DNA from: CAKTOF01 sp964523945
Lineage (GTDB): Bacteria; Bacillota; Clostridia; Oscillospirales; Oscillospiraceae
Direction of reading: 5' to 3'
Length of the DNA stretch: 53,755 nucleotides
Assembly (NCBI GenBank): GCA_964523945.1
Contig: CAZGBU010000002.1
Location: 1-53,755 of the forward strand
How positions within the stretch are numbered: the stretch's first letter is position 1; each line of letters opens with the position of its first letter. Below, in pieces: positions 8,450 to 15,400 of this stretch. The position numbers and the translations under genes were made by a program. The notes below the pieces were generated by a model. The model saw only the letters and a program-made list of their open reading frames with translations. It made no database searches and had not been told where the DNA came from.

Positions 8450-8995
8450 TTACAGGTAGCTGACCGCGCCCTCTTTGCGCGGAGCGGCCTCGGGCGACTC
8501 GTCAGCGTAGCCGACGGCCAGTGCGTAATATGGCTGATAGCCCTCGGGTGCGCCGAGCCTGGCGACCAGATCCGATCGGCCGCCGTTTTCCATGCAGATT
8601 TTGAACGAGCCGAGAATGCACGAGCCAAGGCCGAGCGAATACGCGGCGACCGCCATGTTCTGCACGGCATTGGCGCAGTCGCCCATACCGGCCTCGTCGC
8701 CGGAGACGACAATCGCGACCGGCGCGCCGCGCCAGCCGTCGAAGTCCGGCGCCTGCGCCATCTCGCGCAGATGGTCGTTGCCGGACGCGAGCATGACGGC
8801 ACGGTTGGCCTCGGTGACGCTATCCATGTAGGCACGGTCGGTGACGATCGTGAAATGCCACGGCTGACGGCCCATACCGGTTGCGGCGTACTGGCCGCAC
8901 TTGACAATCAGCTCAAGGTCGTCCATCTTGACCGGCGTGTCCTTGTACTTGCGGATGCTGCGACGGCCGAGAATGCTGGAAATGGTTTCGTTCAT
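8450..8995 (-). CDS. Nitroreductase family FMN-dependent oxidoreductase
   Basis: A 181-residue flavoprotein with the N-terminal RRSIRKY phosphate-binding motif, MGRQPWHF in the middle and a GLGSCILGSF stretch near the C-terminus. The family transfers electrons from NAD(P)H to nitroaromatics, quinones or flavins. ATG 8995 follows GGAGGG nine bases upstream and is preferred over a start seven codons earlier. The gene is monocistronic, with its own promoter and strong terminator. The physiological substrate is unknown. Confidence 0.88.
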   Translation of the reverse strand: MNETISSILGRRSIRKYKDTPVKMDDLELIVKCGQYAATGMGRQPWHFTIVTDRAYMDSVTEANRAVMLASGNDHLREMAQAPDFDGWRGAPVAIVVSGDEAGMGDCANAVQNMAVAAYSLGLGSCILGSFKICMENGGRSDLVARLGAPEGYQPYYALAVGYADESPEAAPRKEGAVSYL

Positions 8996-9037
8996 GGTGG
9001 AAGTCCCTCCTGTCATAATTGGCTGCTAAACAATTAC

Positions 9038-9088
9038 AGTATATCACAACTCTTTGCCGTTGACAACCAGCGGCATTTGTGGCAAATT
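9038..9088. promoter_or_regulatory. Overlapping divergent promoters
   Basis: Reverse strand: TTGTCA (9061-9066), 17 bp, TATACT (9038-9043), serving the nitroreductase. Forward strand: TTGACA (9060-9065), 17 bp, CAAATT (9083-9088), serving the DUF2007-like gene. The two -35 boxes occupy the same bases on opposite strands. Confidence 0.6.
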
Positions 9089-9111
9089 GAACGAAGAAAG
9101 GATGTGCCAGT

Positions 9112-9507
9112 ATGCCGAATCGACGAAATGACGGAATGGCCTGGCTGACCGCCGTGACCAACGAAGAGGACGCCGCAGTGCTCAGCGAGCTGCTTGCGCG
9201 TGCCGACATCCCGTTTTATGCTGTCCGCCGCGGCGCAGGCGGGTACCTGCGCATTGTAATGGGTACGTCGATGTTCGGGCAGGATATCTATGTCCGTGAA
9301 GAGGACTATGACGAAGCGCTTGCATTGCTCGAAGACTGTTACGCCATGCGCGACGTCAGCGATGCGGAGCTGGACTGGCAGGCTGCGCATGCCGAGCCGA
9401 TGGACGAAGCGCCGGAGGAATCCGGTTCCTACCGGACATTCTTCTGGATCCTGGGCGCGCTTGTCCTGTTGCTGGCTGTGCTGGGTGTGTTACGCGTTCT
9501 GCTTTGA
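9112..9507 (+). CDS. DUF2007-like protein with a C-terminal membrane anchor
   Basis: The 131-residue protein has an N-terminal ~70-residue domain (TNEEDAAVLSELLARADIPFY, then IYVREEDYDEALALL) resembling the DUF2007 putative signal-transducing family, where a small alpha-beta domain reads like a degenerate binding module. An acidic linker (residues ~85-105) leads to one hydrophobic helix at the C-terminus (WILGALVLLLAVLGVL). It is likely tail-anchored, with the domain in the cytoplasm. Start ATG 9112 follows GAAAGGATG. Its 3' end overlaps the convergent bioY gene by 18 bases. The role is unknown. Confidence 0.7.
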   Translation: MPNRRNDGMAWLTAVTNEEDAAVLSELLARADIPFYAVRRGAGGYLRIVMGTSMFGQDIYVREEDYDEALALLEDCYAMRDVSDAELDWQAAHAEPMDEAPEESGSYRTFFWILGALVLLLAVLGVLRVLL

Positions 9508-10038
9508 CAGCCGTGCGGTAAGCGGATGGCCGAGCAAGGCAGTAACGGCGATTTTCAGTGCATCCCACGGTAGAAAAATCAGCATCCCATCCCGCACGGT
9601 TTGGAGCACGGACCAGTCCTGATCGAGGTAGAGCGTCAGGATTACGTGCATATATGGGAGGCCGACAGCGTACAGCACGGCAAGTCCGGCCAGGCAGGCA
9701 GCGGCGATGGCGCGGTACGAACCGCCGGCGCGCCGGCTGAGCAGTCCAATCACGGCGGCCGCGGGAATCAGGCCGAGCAGAAAGCCGAACGTCGGCTGAA
9801 AGACGTATGAAAATCCGCCGCCAAGCGTGAAGACCGGCAGGCCGACCAGCCCGAGCAGCACATAGACCGTCTGACTGAGTGCGCCGAGCCGTGCGCCGAG
9901 CAGAACACCGGCCATACAGGTGAAGAAAAATTGTAGTGTGAATGACGAGATCGGCGTTGGAATCCGAATAAATGCGCCGATGGCGGTGAGTGCTGCGAGC
10001 AGGGCGGTCAGAATCAGTTCACGGGTTTGCAGCTTCAT
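9490..10038 (-). CDS. bioY: ECF transporter biotin-binding S component BioY
   Basis: The 182-residue membrane protein has six helices and the BioY hallmarks IPTPISSFTLQFFF, GARLGALSQTVYVLLGLVGL and PVFTLGGGFSYVFQPTFGF. It captures biotin for the shared ECF module, which is not in this window. ATG 10038 follows GGAGG. It is divergent from birA, with a BirA operator in the 90-bp gap, so uptake is shut off when biotin is sufficient. Assignment is firm. Confidence 0.95.
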   Translation of the reverse strand: MKLQTRELILTALLAALTAIGAFIRIPTPISSFTLQFFFTCMAGVLLGARLGALSQTVYVLLGLVGLPVFTLGGGFSYVFQPTFGFLLGLIPAAAVIGLLSRRAGGSYRAIAAACLAGLAVLYAVGLPYMHVILTLYLDQDWSVLQTVRDGMLIFLPWDALKIAVTALLGHPLTARLSKQNA

Positions 10039-10052
10039 GGAGGTGCCTCCAA

Positions 10053-10083
10053 TTGTAAACTTGTAGTTTGTTTTGGTTTACAA
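10053..10083. promoter_or_regulatory. BirA operator between bioY and birA
   Basis: The inverted repeat TTGTAAAC - 15 bp - GTTTACAA matches the known BirA operator architecture. It overlaps likely promoter elements of both divergent genes, so biotinyl-AMP-loaded BirA would repress bioY and itself. Confidence 0.85.
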
Positions 10084-10129
10084 TGAGAGCATAACAGATA
10101 GAGATATGAAACGCAAGGGGGAATTGACC

Positions 10130-11107
10130 CTGAAAGAAGAAATTTTGCGCATTCTGCATGAAGCGGACGGCTATGTGTCTGGCCAAGCGATCAGCGAACG
10201 GCTCGGCGTATCGCGTATGGCGGTCAGCAAGGCAGTCAGCGCACTGCGTGCAGCAGGATATGAGATCGAGGCCGCGCCGCGCCGGGGCTACCGCCTGACG
10301 GCTGCGCCGGATGTACTGGGCGCAGCTGAGGTGCGTGCCGCGCTCGGTGCGCATCCCTGGGCCGAACAGCTTGTGGTGCTGCCGGAGGTTGATTCGACCA
10401 ACAGCTATGCCAAGCAGCTTGCGCAAAGCGGCGCACCGCACGGCACCATCGTAATTGCCGACCGGCAGACGGGCGGCCGCGGCCGGATGGGGCGGACATT
10501 TCTCTCGCCGGCGGGGCAGGGCGTGTATTTTACGGTGCTGCTGCGGCCGTATGAGCCGGCGGCCGGGCTGGGCGGCCTGACTGCGCTGGCTGCCGTGGCG
10601 GTCTGCGATGCGATTGAAGCGGCCTGCGGTGTCCGCCCCGGCATCAAGTGGACGAATGACTTGTTGTTGGGCGGGAAAAAGATCTGCGGTATCCTGACGG
10701 AGCTGTCCGTAGAGGCCGAGAGCGGCATGACGGACTTCGTTGTCATCGGCGTGGGCGTCAACGTCGCGCAGCAGCCGGCGGACTTTCCGCCGGAGCTGCG
10801 GCTGACCGCCGCATCAATTTACAGCGAAACGGGCACGGCGCCGCGCCGCGCCCGTCTGGCCGCTGAGATGGTTCGCGCATTTGCCCGGATGGCGGACTGT
10901 GACCGTCCTGCCTGGATGGATCGCTACCGGGCAGATTGCCTGACCATCGGTCGCGAGATCCGTGTGATCCGCGCCGGTACCGCGCGCACGGCAGTGGCCG
11001 ACGGAGTGGACGAGAACGGCGCGCTGCTTGTCACCTGGGACGACGGCACTGCCGGCGTTGTCACGGCCGGCGATGTCAGTGTGCGCGGCCTGTGCGGTTA
11101 CGTCTGA
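10130..11107 (+). CDS. birA: Bifunctional biotin-protein ligase / biotin operon repressor
   Basis: The protein attaches biotin to AccB and represses biotin genes. The N-terminal winged helix (GYVSGQAISERLGVSRMAVSK) is followed by the ligase domain with GGRGRMGRTFLSP, the biotin/AMP loop, and KWTNDLLLGGKKICGILTE. A C-terminal SH3-like cap closes it. The start is probably a CTG at 10130: AAGGGGG lies eight bases upstream, and the resulting N-terminus (M)KEEILRIL fits clostridial BirA. The ATG at 10106 (eight codons earlier) is the alternative. About 325 residues. Its AccB substrate is encoded at 26.0 kb. Confidence 0.93.
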   Translation: MKEEILRILHEADGYVSGQAISERLGVSRMAVSKAVSALRAAGYEIEAAPRRGYRLTAAPDVLGAAEVRAALGAHPWAEQLVVLPEVDSTNSYAKQLAQSGAPHGTIVIADRQTGGRGRMGRTFLSPAGQGVYFTVLLRPYEPAAGLGGLTALAAVAVCDAIEAACGVRPGIKWTNDLLLGGKKICGILTELSVEAESGMTDFVVIGVGVNVAQQPADFPPELRLTAASIYSETGTAPRRARLAAEMVRAFARMADCDRPAWMDRYRADCLTIGREIRVIRAGTARTAVADGVDENGALLVTWDDGTAGVVTAGDVSVRGLCGYV

Positions 11108-11108
11108 T

Positions 11109-12062
11109 TCACTCGATTCCGAAGATCTCCCGTGCGTTGATATAATAGAGCATTTCCTGTTCTTTCTTTGTCATGCCGACAGAGTCGAGGAAGGAGATGC
11201 TCTCTTCATACGATTCAATCGGGTAGTCGGTGCCAAACAGGATGTGATCGATCCCGAGACGCTCTTTTGCACACAGGAACGCGGCCTTGGAGAAGTTGCC
11301 GCTTGTTGTGACAAAGACATTGTGCTTGAAGTAGTAGTCAAAGCTGCGCTCGTTGACGGCACCGCCACGGCTAACGCCCGGCATCGCATTGAAATGGTCG
11401 ATCCTGTCGAGCATAAACGGCATGGCTTCTCCATAGTGGCCGAGCATCATCTTGAGATTCGGCAGCCGGTCGAACACGCCCTTGCAGATCAGGCGGGTGA
11501 GCGTGATCGCGCCGTCGACATGGTAGCCCACGCCGGTGTCGAGCGCGACGCCCAGGCCGTTCAGCCGGTCGATGGCGGGTGGGCCGGGGTGCAGATAGAC
11601 AAACATATTCAGCTCGGCCGCTTTGTCGAGAATCGGGAAGTAAGCATCCTCATCGATGTAGTGGTCGGTGAAGTTCGAGTGTGTGTTCCAGCCGATAAAG
11701 CCGAGCTCGTCATGGCAGCGCTGCAGCTCCCGTACAGATCCGTCGATATCCTGCGGGATCAGATTGGCATAGCCGCAGATCCGACCGGGATACTGTTGGC
11801 TCATCTGATAAAACTCATCGTTGGCGGCGCGGGCAACCTCGGTTGCGGTTTCGAGCGGGAAGCGCTCCAGCCCGCCGGCACAGCTGACAAATTGCGTCTG
11901 TACCTCGAACCGGTCCATGATCTCAATGCGCTTTTCCAGCGTCAGCGCGAATGGGGACGGCCCATCCGGCGGGGGTACGGCCGGGCCGCCGGCCATCAGG
12001 GCCTGGCTGGCTTTGACGTAGGGCGCGGTGGTCTGATGCGCCTCGAAGTCGATCTTTTTCAT
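11109..12062 (-). CDS. Amidohydrolase-2 family metal-dependent hydrolase/decarboxylase
   Basis: A 317-residue TIM-barrel protein of the ACMSD / gamma-resorcylate decarboxylase group. Likely metal ligands are Glu and His in KKIDFEAH at the N-terminus, His in VYLHPGPP (~residue 163), and Asp in FGTDYPI near residue 285; LGHYGEAMPF supplies another conserved His. Family members decarboxylate hydroxybenzoates or related unsaturated acids without oxygen. The start has AGGAGG nine bases upstream. Its stop is one base from the convergent birA stop, so there is no room for a terminator between them. The substrate is unknown; an aromatic acid is plausible. Confidence 0.82.
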   Translation of the reverse strand: MKKIDFEAHQTTAPYVKASQALMAGGPAVPPPDGPSPFALTLEKRIEIMDRFEVQTQFVSCAGGLERFPLETATEVARAANDEFYQMSQQYPGRICGYANLIPQDIDGSVRELQRCHDELGFIGWNTHSNFTDHYIDEDAYFPILDKAAELNMFVYLHPGPPAIDRLNGLGVALDTGVGYHVDGAITLTRLICKGVFDRLPNLKMMLGHYGEAMPFMLDRIDHFNAMPGVSRGGAVNERSFDYYFKHNVFVTTSGNFSKAAFLCAKERLGIDHILFGTDYPIESYEESISFLDSVGMTKKEQEMLYYINAREIFGIE

Positions 12063-12103
12063 TGCGGCAAGCCTCCTGTTTGAAGTGGGATCAGGAACAG
12101 CTT

Positions 12104-12133
12104 ATCATAAAATGGCCTGCCGACAGCATGCAA
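12104..12133 (-). promoter_or_regulatory. Promoter of the amidohydrolase gene
   Basis: On the reverse strand, TTGCAT (12128-12133) and TATGAT (12104-12109) are separated by 18 bp, about 42 bp before the start codon. Confidence 0.55.
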
Positions 12134-12171
12134 TTTGCGCATAAAATCCAGACGCGGCGCGTATAAGCCAT

Positions 12172-12966
12172 TTAAGCTGGGCCGGCTGCGCGGTGCGAGC
12201 GGCGGACGTTGCATACGCAGCAGGCCGCGGCGGCTGCAACGGCCAGCCCCGTGATGATCCAGAACGGCAGGGCGCGCTGCACGGTTGTAGCATAGTAGGC
12301 GGAGGCTGCGGCGCACAGCACAAAATCCAGCCCGAATACGGTCAGGAAGCTCCGGCCGGCGCGCAGTTTCTGCCGGTCGCCCTCGTCGTGCGCAGGCAGG
12401 ATACCAAAGCGCGAAAACGGCGGCAGCAGCACGGCGAACAGCGCGGCCATCACGATCACTTCAAACGGCAGCAGGATGGTGTTTTTGACCAGGCTTTTGA
12501 GCAGATAGTACCAATAGCCCTTGCTGTAGAGCATGCTGCTCCACAGGCTTCCAAGCAGGACATTGACGCCGTAGTTGACCAGAAATTTGGAGAGAAAAAG
12601 CCGCAGCACCGTAATTCGCCGGCGATAGAGCAGCAGCGCATAGATCAGGCAGCCAAGGCACGACGAGAGAATATACCCCGGGAAGAAACCCGACTGCGTA
12701 AAGAGGAAAAAGCTGAGCAGATCGACTGCCGCGCCGTAGAGCAGCGCGAGCACCGGACCGCCAACGGCGCAGGCGATCACGTTGACGAAGGCGGTGAAAT
12801 AGATGTTGAGATTCTCGCCCACTGTGATAAATACGCTGCTGATGGCGACAGAGAGTGCGCAGAACATGGCGCACAGCGCCAGGCTGCGCAGCCGTTTCAC
12901 TTCGGCTGCAGCGCTGCGCCAGTAGCCGGGCTGCGGCGACGGAACGGTGTTTTGTTTTCGTGACAT
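12172..12966 (-). CDS. folT: ECF transporter folate-binding S component FolT with C-terminal extension
   Basis: The first ~190 residues are a FolT-type S component: LCAMFCALSVAISSVFI, NIYFTAFVNVIACAVGGPVL, GFFPGYILSSCLGCLIYALL and KFLVNYGVNVLLGSLW. ATG 12966 follows GGGGAGG, and a THF riboswitch precedes it. The protein is 264 residues, about 80 longer than usual. The extra C-terminal part holds two more predicted helices (SFLTVFGLDFVLCAAASAYY and a PFWIITGLAVAAAAACCVC stretch) and a basic tail. It imports folates with the shared ECF module. The extension's role is unknown. Confidence 0.9.
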   Translation of the reverse strand: MSRKQNTVPSPQPGYWRSAAAEVKRLRSLALCAMFCALSVAISSVFITVGENLNIYFTAFVNVIACAVGGPVLALLYGAAVDLLSFFLFTQSGFFPGYILSSCLGCLIYALLLYRRRITVLRLFLSKFLVNYGVNVLLGSLWSSMLYSKGYWYYLLKSLVKNTILLPFEVIVMAALFAVLLPPFSRFGILPAHDEGDRQKLRAGRSFLTVFGLDFVLCAAASAYYATTVQRALPFWIITGLAVAAAAACCVCNVRRSHRAAGPA

Positions 12967-13017
12967 AAAAATACCTCCCCTATCCGGCAATGGTTGCCAC
13001 ACAGAGGAGTGATCCTT

Positions 13018-13123
13018 TATGCGGAAGCGGGATGCGGATGCTGTACGGCGAACCGGTGTTCTTCGTCCCGAGGACAACTCCCCGTCCCTCGGGCACGTGA
13101 CCCACAGCATCCTACTCTGCCTG
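13018..13123 (-). ncRNA. THF (tetrahydrofolate) riboswitch
   Basis: On the reverse strand the leader begins GCAGAGTAGGATGCTGT, contains a hairpin with CCCGAGGGACGGGGAGTTG and GACGAAG, and closes with ACAGCATCCGCATCCCGCT. This matches the THF-I consensus order (GAGTAG ... ACGAAG ... GCATCCGCTCC). It lies directly upstream of folT, as expected. A CTCCTC stretch just downstream could pair with the folT Shine-Dalgarno, suggesting translational control. Confidence 0.88.
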
Positions 13124-13144
13124 GATATTTGTTTTGTCGCCTCT

Positions 13145-13172
13145 ATTATACGCCCGATTCTGACAGATGCAA
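13145..13172 (-). promoter_or_regulatory. Promoter of folT
   Basis: On the reverse strand, TTGCAT (13167-13172), 16 bp, TATAAT (13145-13150). The riboswitch starts about 22 bp downstream of the -10 box. Confidence 0.7.
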
Positions 13173-13214
13173 GCCCGATTTCTGATTTTAGGCAAAATAC
13201 GCGCGATTTCTGCG

Positions 13215-13243
13215 TTGCCAAACCCGGGGCAATGCGGTATAAT
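13215..13243 (+). promoter_or_regulatory. Promoter of the 56-residue protein gene
   Basis: TTGCCA (13215-13220), 17 bp, TATAAT (13238-13243), divergent from the folT promoter. Confidence 0.7.
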
Positions 13244-13302
13244 AAGACCAGCAAAACGCGCCGGGGGACCGGTGCAATCGAATGCACAAAGGAGGCTCCC
13301 AG

Positions 13303-13473
13303 ATGAAAAGCAACCTGAAGTGGATCATTTCGATCGTGGCCGGCATTGCTGCGATCGGCGCGGTGGTCGCCGCCGTGATTGTGTTCTGGGATCAGATTCT
13401 CGATCTGATCAATCGCTGCCCCAAGCCGAAGTTCCGCCCGAAAGAATACGACGACTACGCGGATGTGGAGTAA
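13303..13473 (+). CDS. Small single-pass membrane protein, unknown function
   Basis: A 56-residue protein with a Lys-containing N-terminus, one hydrophobic helix (WIISIVAGIAAIGAVVAAVI) and an acidic, tyrosine-containing C-tail (RPKEYDDYADVE). ATG 13303 has AGGAGG seven bases upstream; an in-frame ATG seven codons earlier lacks such a site. It has its own consensus promoter and a strong terminator, which argue for a real gene. I do not recognise the family; the topology suggests a small regulatory or envelope protein. Confidence 0.75.
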   Translation: MKSNLKWIISIVAGIAAIGAVVAAVIVFWDQILDLINRCPKPKFRPKEYDDYADVE

Positions 13474-13486
13474 CTGACCGACAGTC

Positions 13487-13520
13487 AAAAACGGCATGGC
13501 CGGATGGCCGTGCCGTTTTT
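13487..13520 (+). terminator. Terminator of the small membrane protein gene
   Basis: A 15-bp stem with one G-T wobble (AAAAACGGCATGGCC paired with GGCCGTGCCGTTTTT), loop GGAT, ending in five T. The A and T ends make it potentially bidirectional. Confidence 0.85.
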
Positions 13521-13582
13521 GTGTTTTTCAGCGGGCGAGTGTTGTAAGAATACACAAATCGGGAAAAGCGATTTTGTCTGAT

Positions 13583-13632
13583 ATAGCAATAGCGGCGCAC
13601 AGCAAAATTGCGTAAAATATAACCATTGCTAT
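13583..13632. repeat. Inverted repeat upstream of the flavoprotein operon
   Basis: ATAGCAAT (13583-13590) and ATTGCTAT (13625-13632) flank a 34-bp spacer, about 85 bp before the first gene. A possible promoter, TTGCGT-16 bp-TATGCT, overlaps the right arm. It could be an operator; no regulator gene is adjacent. The rest of the 13521-13716 gap shows nothing else clear. Confidence 0.35.
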
Positions 13633-13716
13633 GCTAATAAAAGGATTGCTGCGCAGCAGGTGCAGCGCGGCGGATCGTTTTGATGCAGGGAACATGGATC
13701 AGAGGAGGAATCACGG

Positions 13717-15369
13717 ATGAACACCAAGCAGGAAGCGCAGCAGTTCCCGGCCTGGGCCGGGCAGCCGCCGGTGATCGCAGACAACGAGATCACCGAGACG
13801 ATCGAAGCCGACATTGTGGTCGTCGGCAGCGGCAACGCAGGCGTACTGGCGGCGACTGCCGCGGCATTTGCCGGCGCATCGGTCAGCGTGATCGAGCAGC
13901 AGTCGCGTGAGCGTCTGCATATGTACGGCCTGGCCGACGTCGGAACACTCAACTCAAACTGGGCGAAGGAGCGCGGTGTGCCGCATATCGATGAGTCGGA
14001 ATTCATCGCCGAATGGCAGCACCGGACGCAGAACCGCTCCGACCCGCTCCTCATCCGGCAGTTTGCCTACCACTCCGGTGAGATGCTCGACTGGCTGATG
14101 TCGCTGATGTCGCCGATGCTGACCGGGCGCCTTCAGATCTCCAACTATCCCTGCCCTTTCCAGCGTTATGACGGCGAGGTGAGCGGCTACCGCACCTGGG
14201 CCGGCACCTGCGAATTGCACAACTGGGACACCGGTGTGCGGCAGGTCATTGCGCAGGCCGAGGCGAAGGGCGCAAAGTGGTACTGGGAGAATACAGCCGT
14301 CGTGCTGCGGCAGGAAAACGGCCGTGTCGTCGGCTGCATCGCCAAAACGAAGGACGGCAAGTACATCCACTACGCCGCAAAGAAAGGCGTCATTCTCTGC
14401 ACGGGCGACTTCGGCGCGAACCACGACATGTACGTCCACTTCCATCAGGAGATCGTGATGCAGTTTGAGTCGATGGGACTTCCGACTGACAAGCTGCGCA
14501 CGATGATGGGCCGCGACGGCATAGGGCAGCGGATGGCGGTCTGGGCCGGCGGCAGCATGGAGCCGGGTCCGTATGCCTGCATCTACCCGACGGCGGGCGC
14601 GCCGGCGAAAGGTGTCGACGCCAACCTCGCCAGCTGGAATGGCGGCGGCGGCCGCGCGGCGGATTTTCAGGGCACCTCGTTCCTGCGGCTCGATGCAGAC
14701 GGACGCCGCTATTGCGACGAGGGCATCATGGGCATCTACGGCATTCTGCATCGCACCTACCGCCGCGGCGGTGGGCTGAGCGTTGCGGTATTTGATTCGC
14801 AGTGGTTCGAGTATGTGCAATCGCAGTGCCATGAGCACTTCATGCCGTACAAGAACGACTTGCTCTGGGCGGAAAAGACGAAGGTCCTGCTGGCCGAGGC
14901 AGTCGAGGCTGGCAAGAAGGGCATTGGCAACGGACGCGGCAAGGAATCCAACCTGTTCGCGGCCAATACGATCGGCGAGCTGGCTGACGCACTGGGTTAT
15001 CAGGGTGCGGCAAAAAAGACGTTCGTGGAGTCTGTCGAGCGCTATAACCAGATGTGTAAACAGGGCAAGGATGCGGACTTTGGCAAGGATCCGAAGCTGT
15101 TGCTTGCGGTCGACAAGCCGCCGTACTATGCGCTCAAGACCGTCCTGACGCAGCCGGACACCGGCCTGGTTGGCCTCAATGGTGTGATTACAGATGAAAA
15201 TCAGGCGGTACTCGGCAAGGATTTCAAACCGATTCCTGGCCTGTTCGCCTCCGGCACCTGCGGCGGCGGCAAGTTCTTCCTGCAGTATTCGTCCGTAATG
15301 AGCGGCATGGCGGTCGGCATGGCCATGACCTTTGGCATGCTGGCCGGGCGGCATGTTGCGTCGCTCTGA
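13717..15369 (+). CDS. FAD-dependent fumarate-reductase-like flavoprotein (first of a tandem pair)
   Basis: A 550-residue cytoplasmic FAD_binding_2 protein with the dinucleotide fold DIVVVGSGNAGVLAATAAAF at residues ~32-51 and the C-terminal FAD loop GLFASGTCGGG. Fumarate reductases and 3-ketosteroid dehydrogenases share this fold and reduce or desaturate C=C bonds next to carbonyl groups. The usual substrate-binding RLGGNA-type loop after the FAD glycines is replaced by LQYSSVMSG. There is no signal peptide, FMN-binding or heme domain. ATG 13717 follows AGAGGAGG. The next gene is a paralogue 31 bases downstream. The substrate is unknown. Confidence 0.85.
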   Translation: MNTKQEAQQFPAWAGQPPVIADNEITETIEADIVVVGSGNAGVLAATAAAFAGASVSVIEQQSRERLHMYGLADVGTLNSNWAKERGVPHIDESEFIAEWQHRTQNRSDPLLIRQFAYHSGEMLDWLMSLMSPMLTGRLQISNYPCPFQRYDGEVSGYRTWAGTCELHNWDTGVRQVIAQAEAKGAKWYWENTAVVLRQENGRVVGCIAKTKDGKYIHYAAKKGVILCTGDFGANHDMYVHFHQEIVMQFESMGLPTDKLRTMMGRDGIGQRMAVWAGGSMEPGPYACIYPTAGAPAKGVDANLASWNGGGGRAADFQGTSFLRLDADGRRYCDEGIMGIYGILHRTYRRGGGLSVAVFDSQWFEYVQSQCHEHFMPYKNDLLWAEKTKVLLAEAVEAGKKGIGNGRGKESNLFAANTIGELADALGYQGAAKKTFVESVERYNQMCKQGKDADFGKDPKLLLAVDKPPYYALKTVLTQPDTGLVGLNGVITDENQAVLGKDFKPIPGLFASGTCGGGKFFLQYSSVMSGMAVGMAMTFGMLAGRHVASL

Positions 15370-15400
15370 TGCGGTGCGGATGGCAGGGAGGAAAGCGCAG

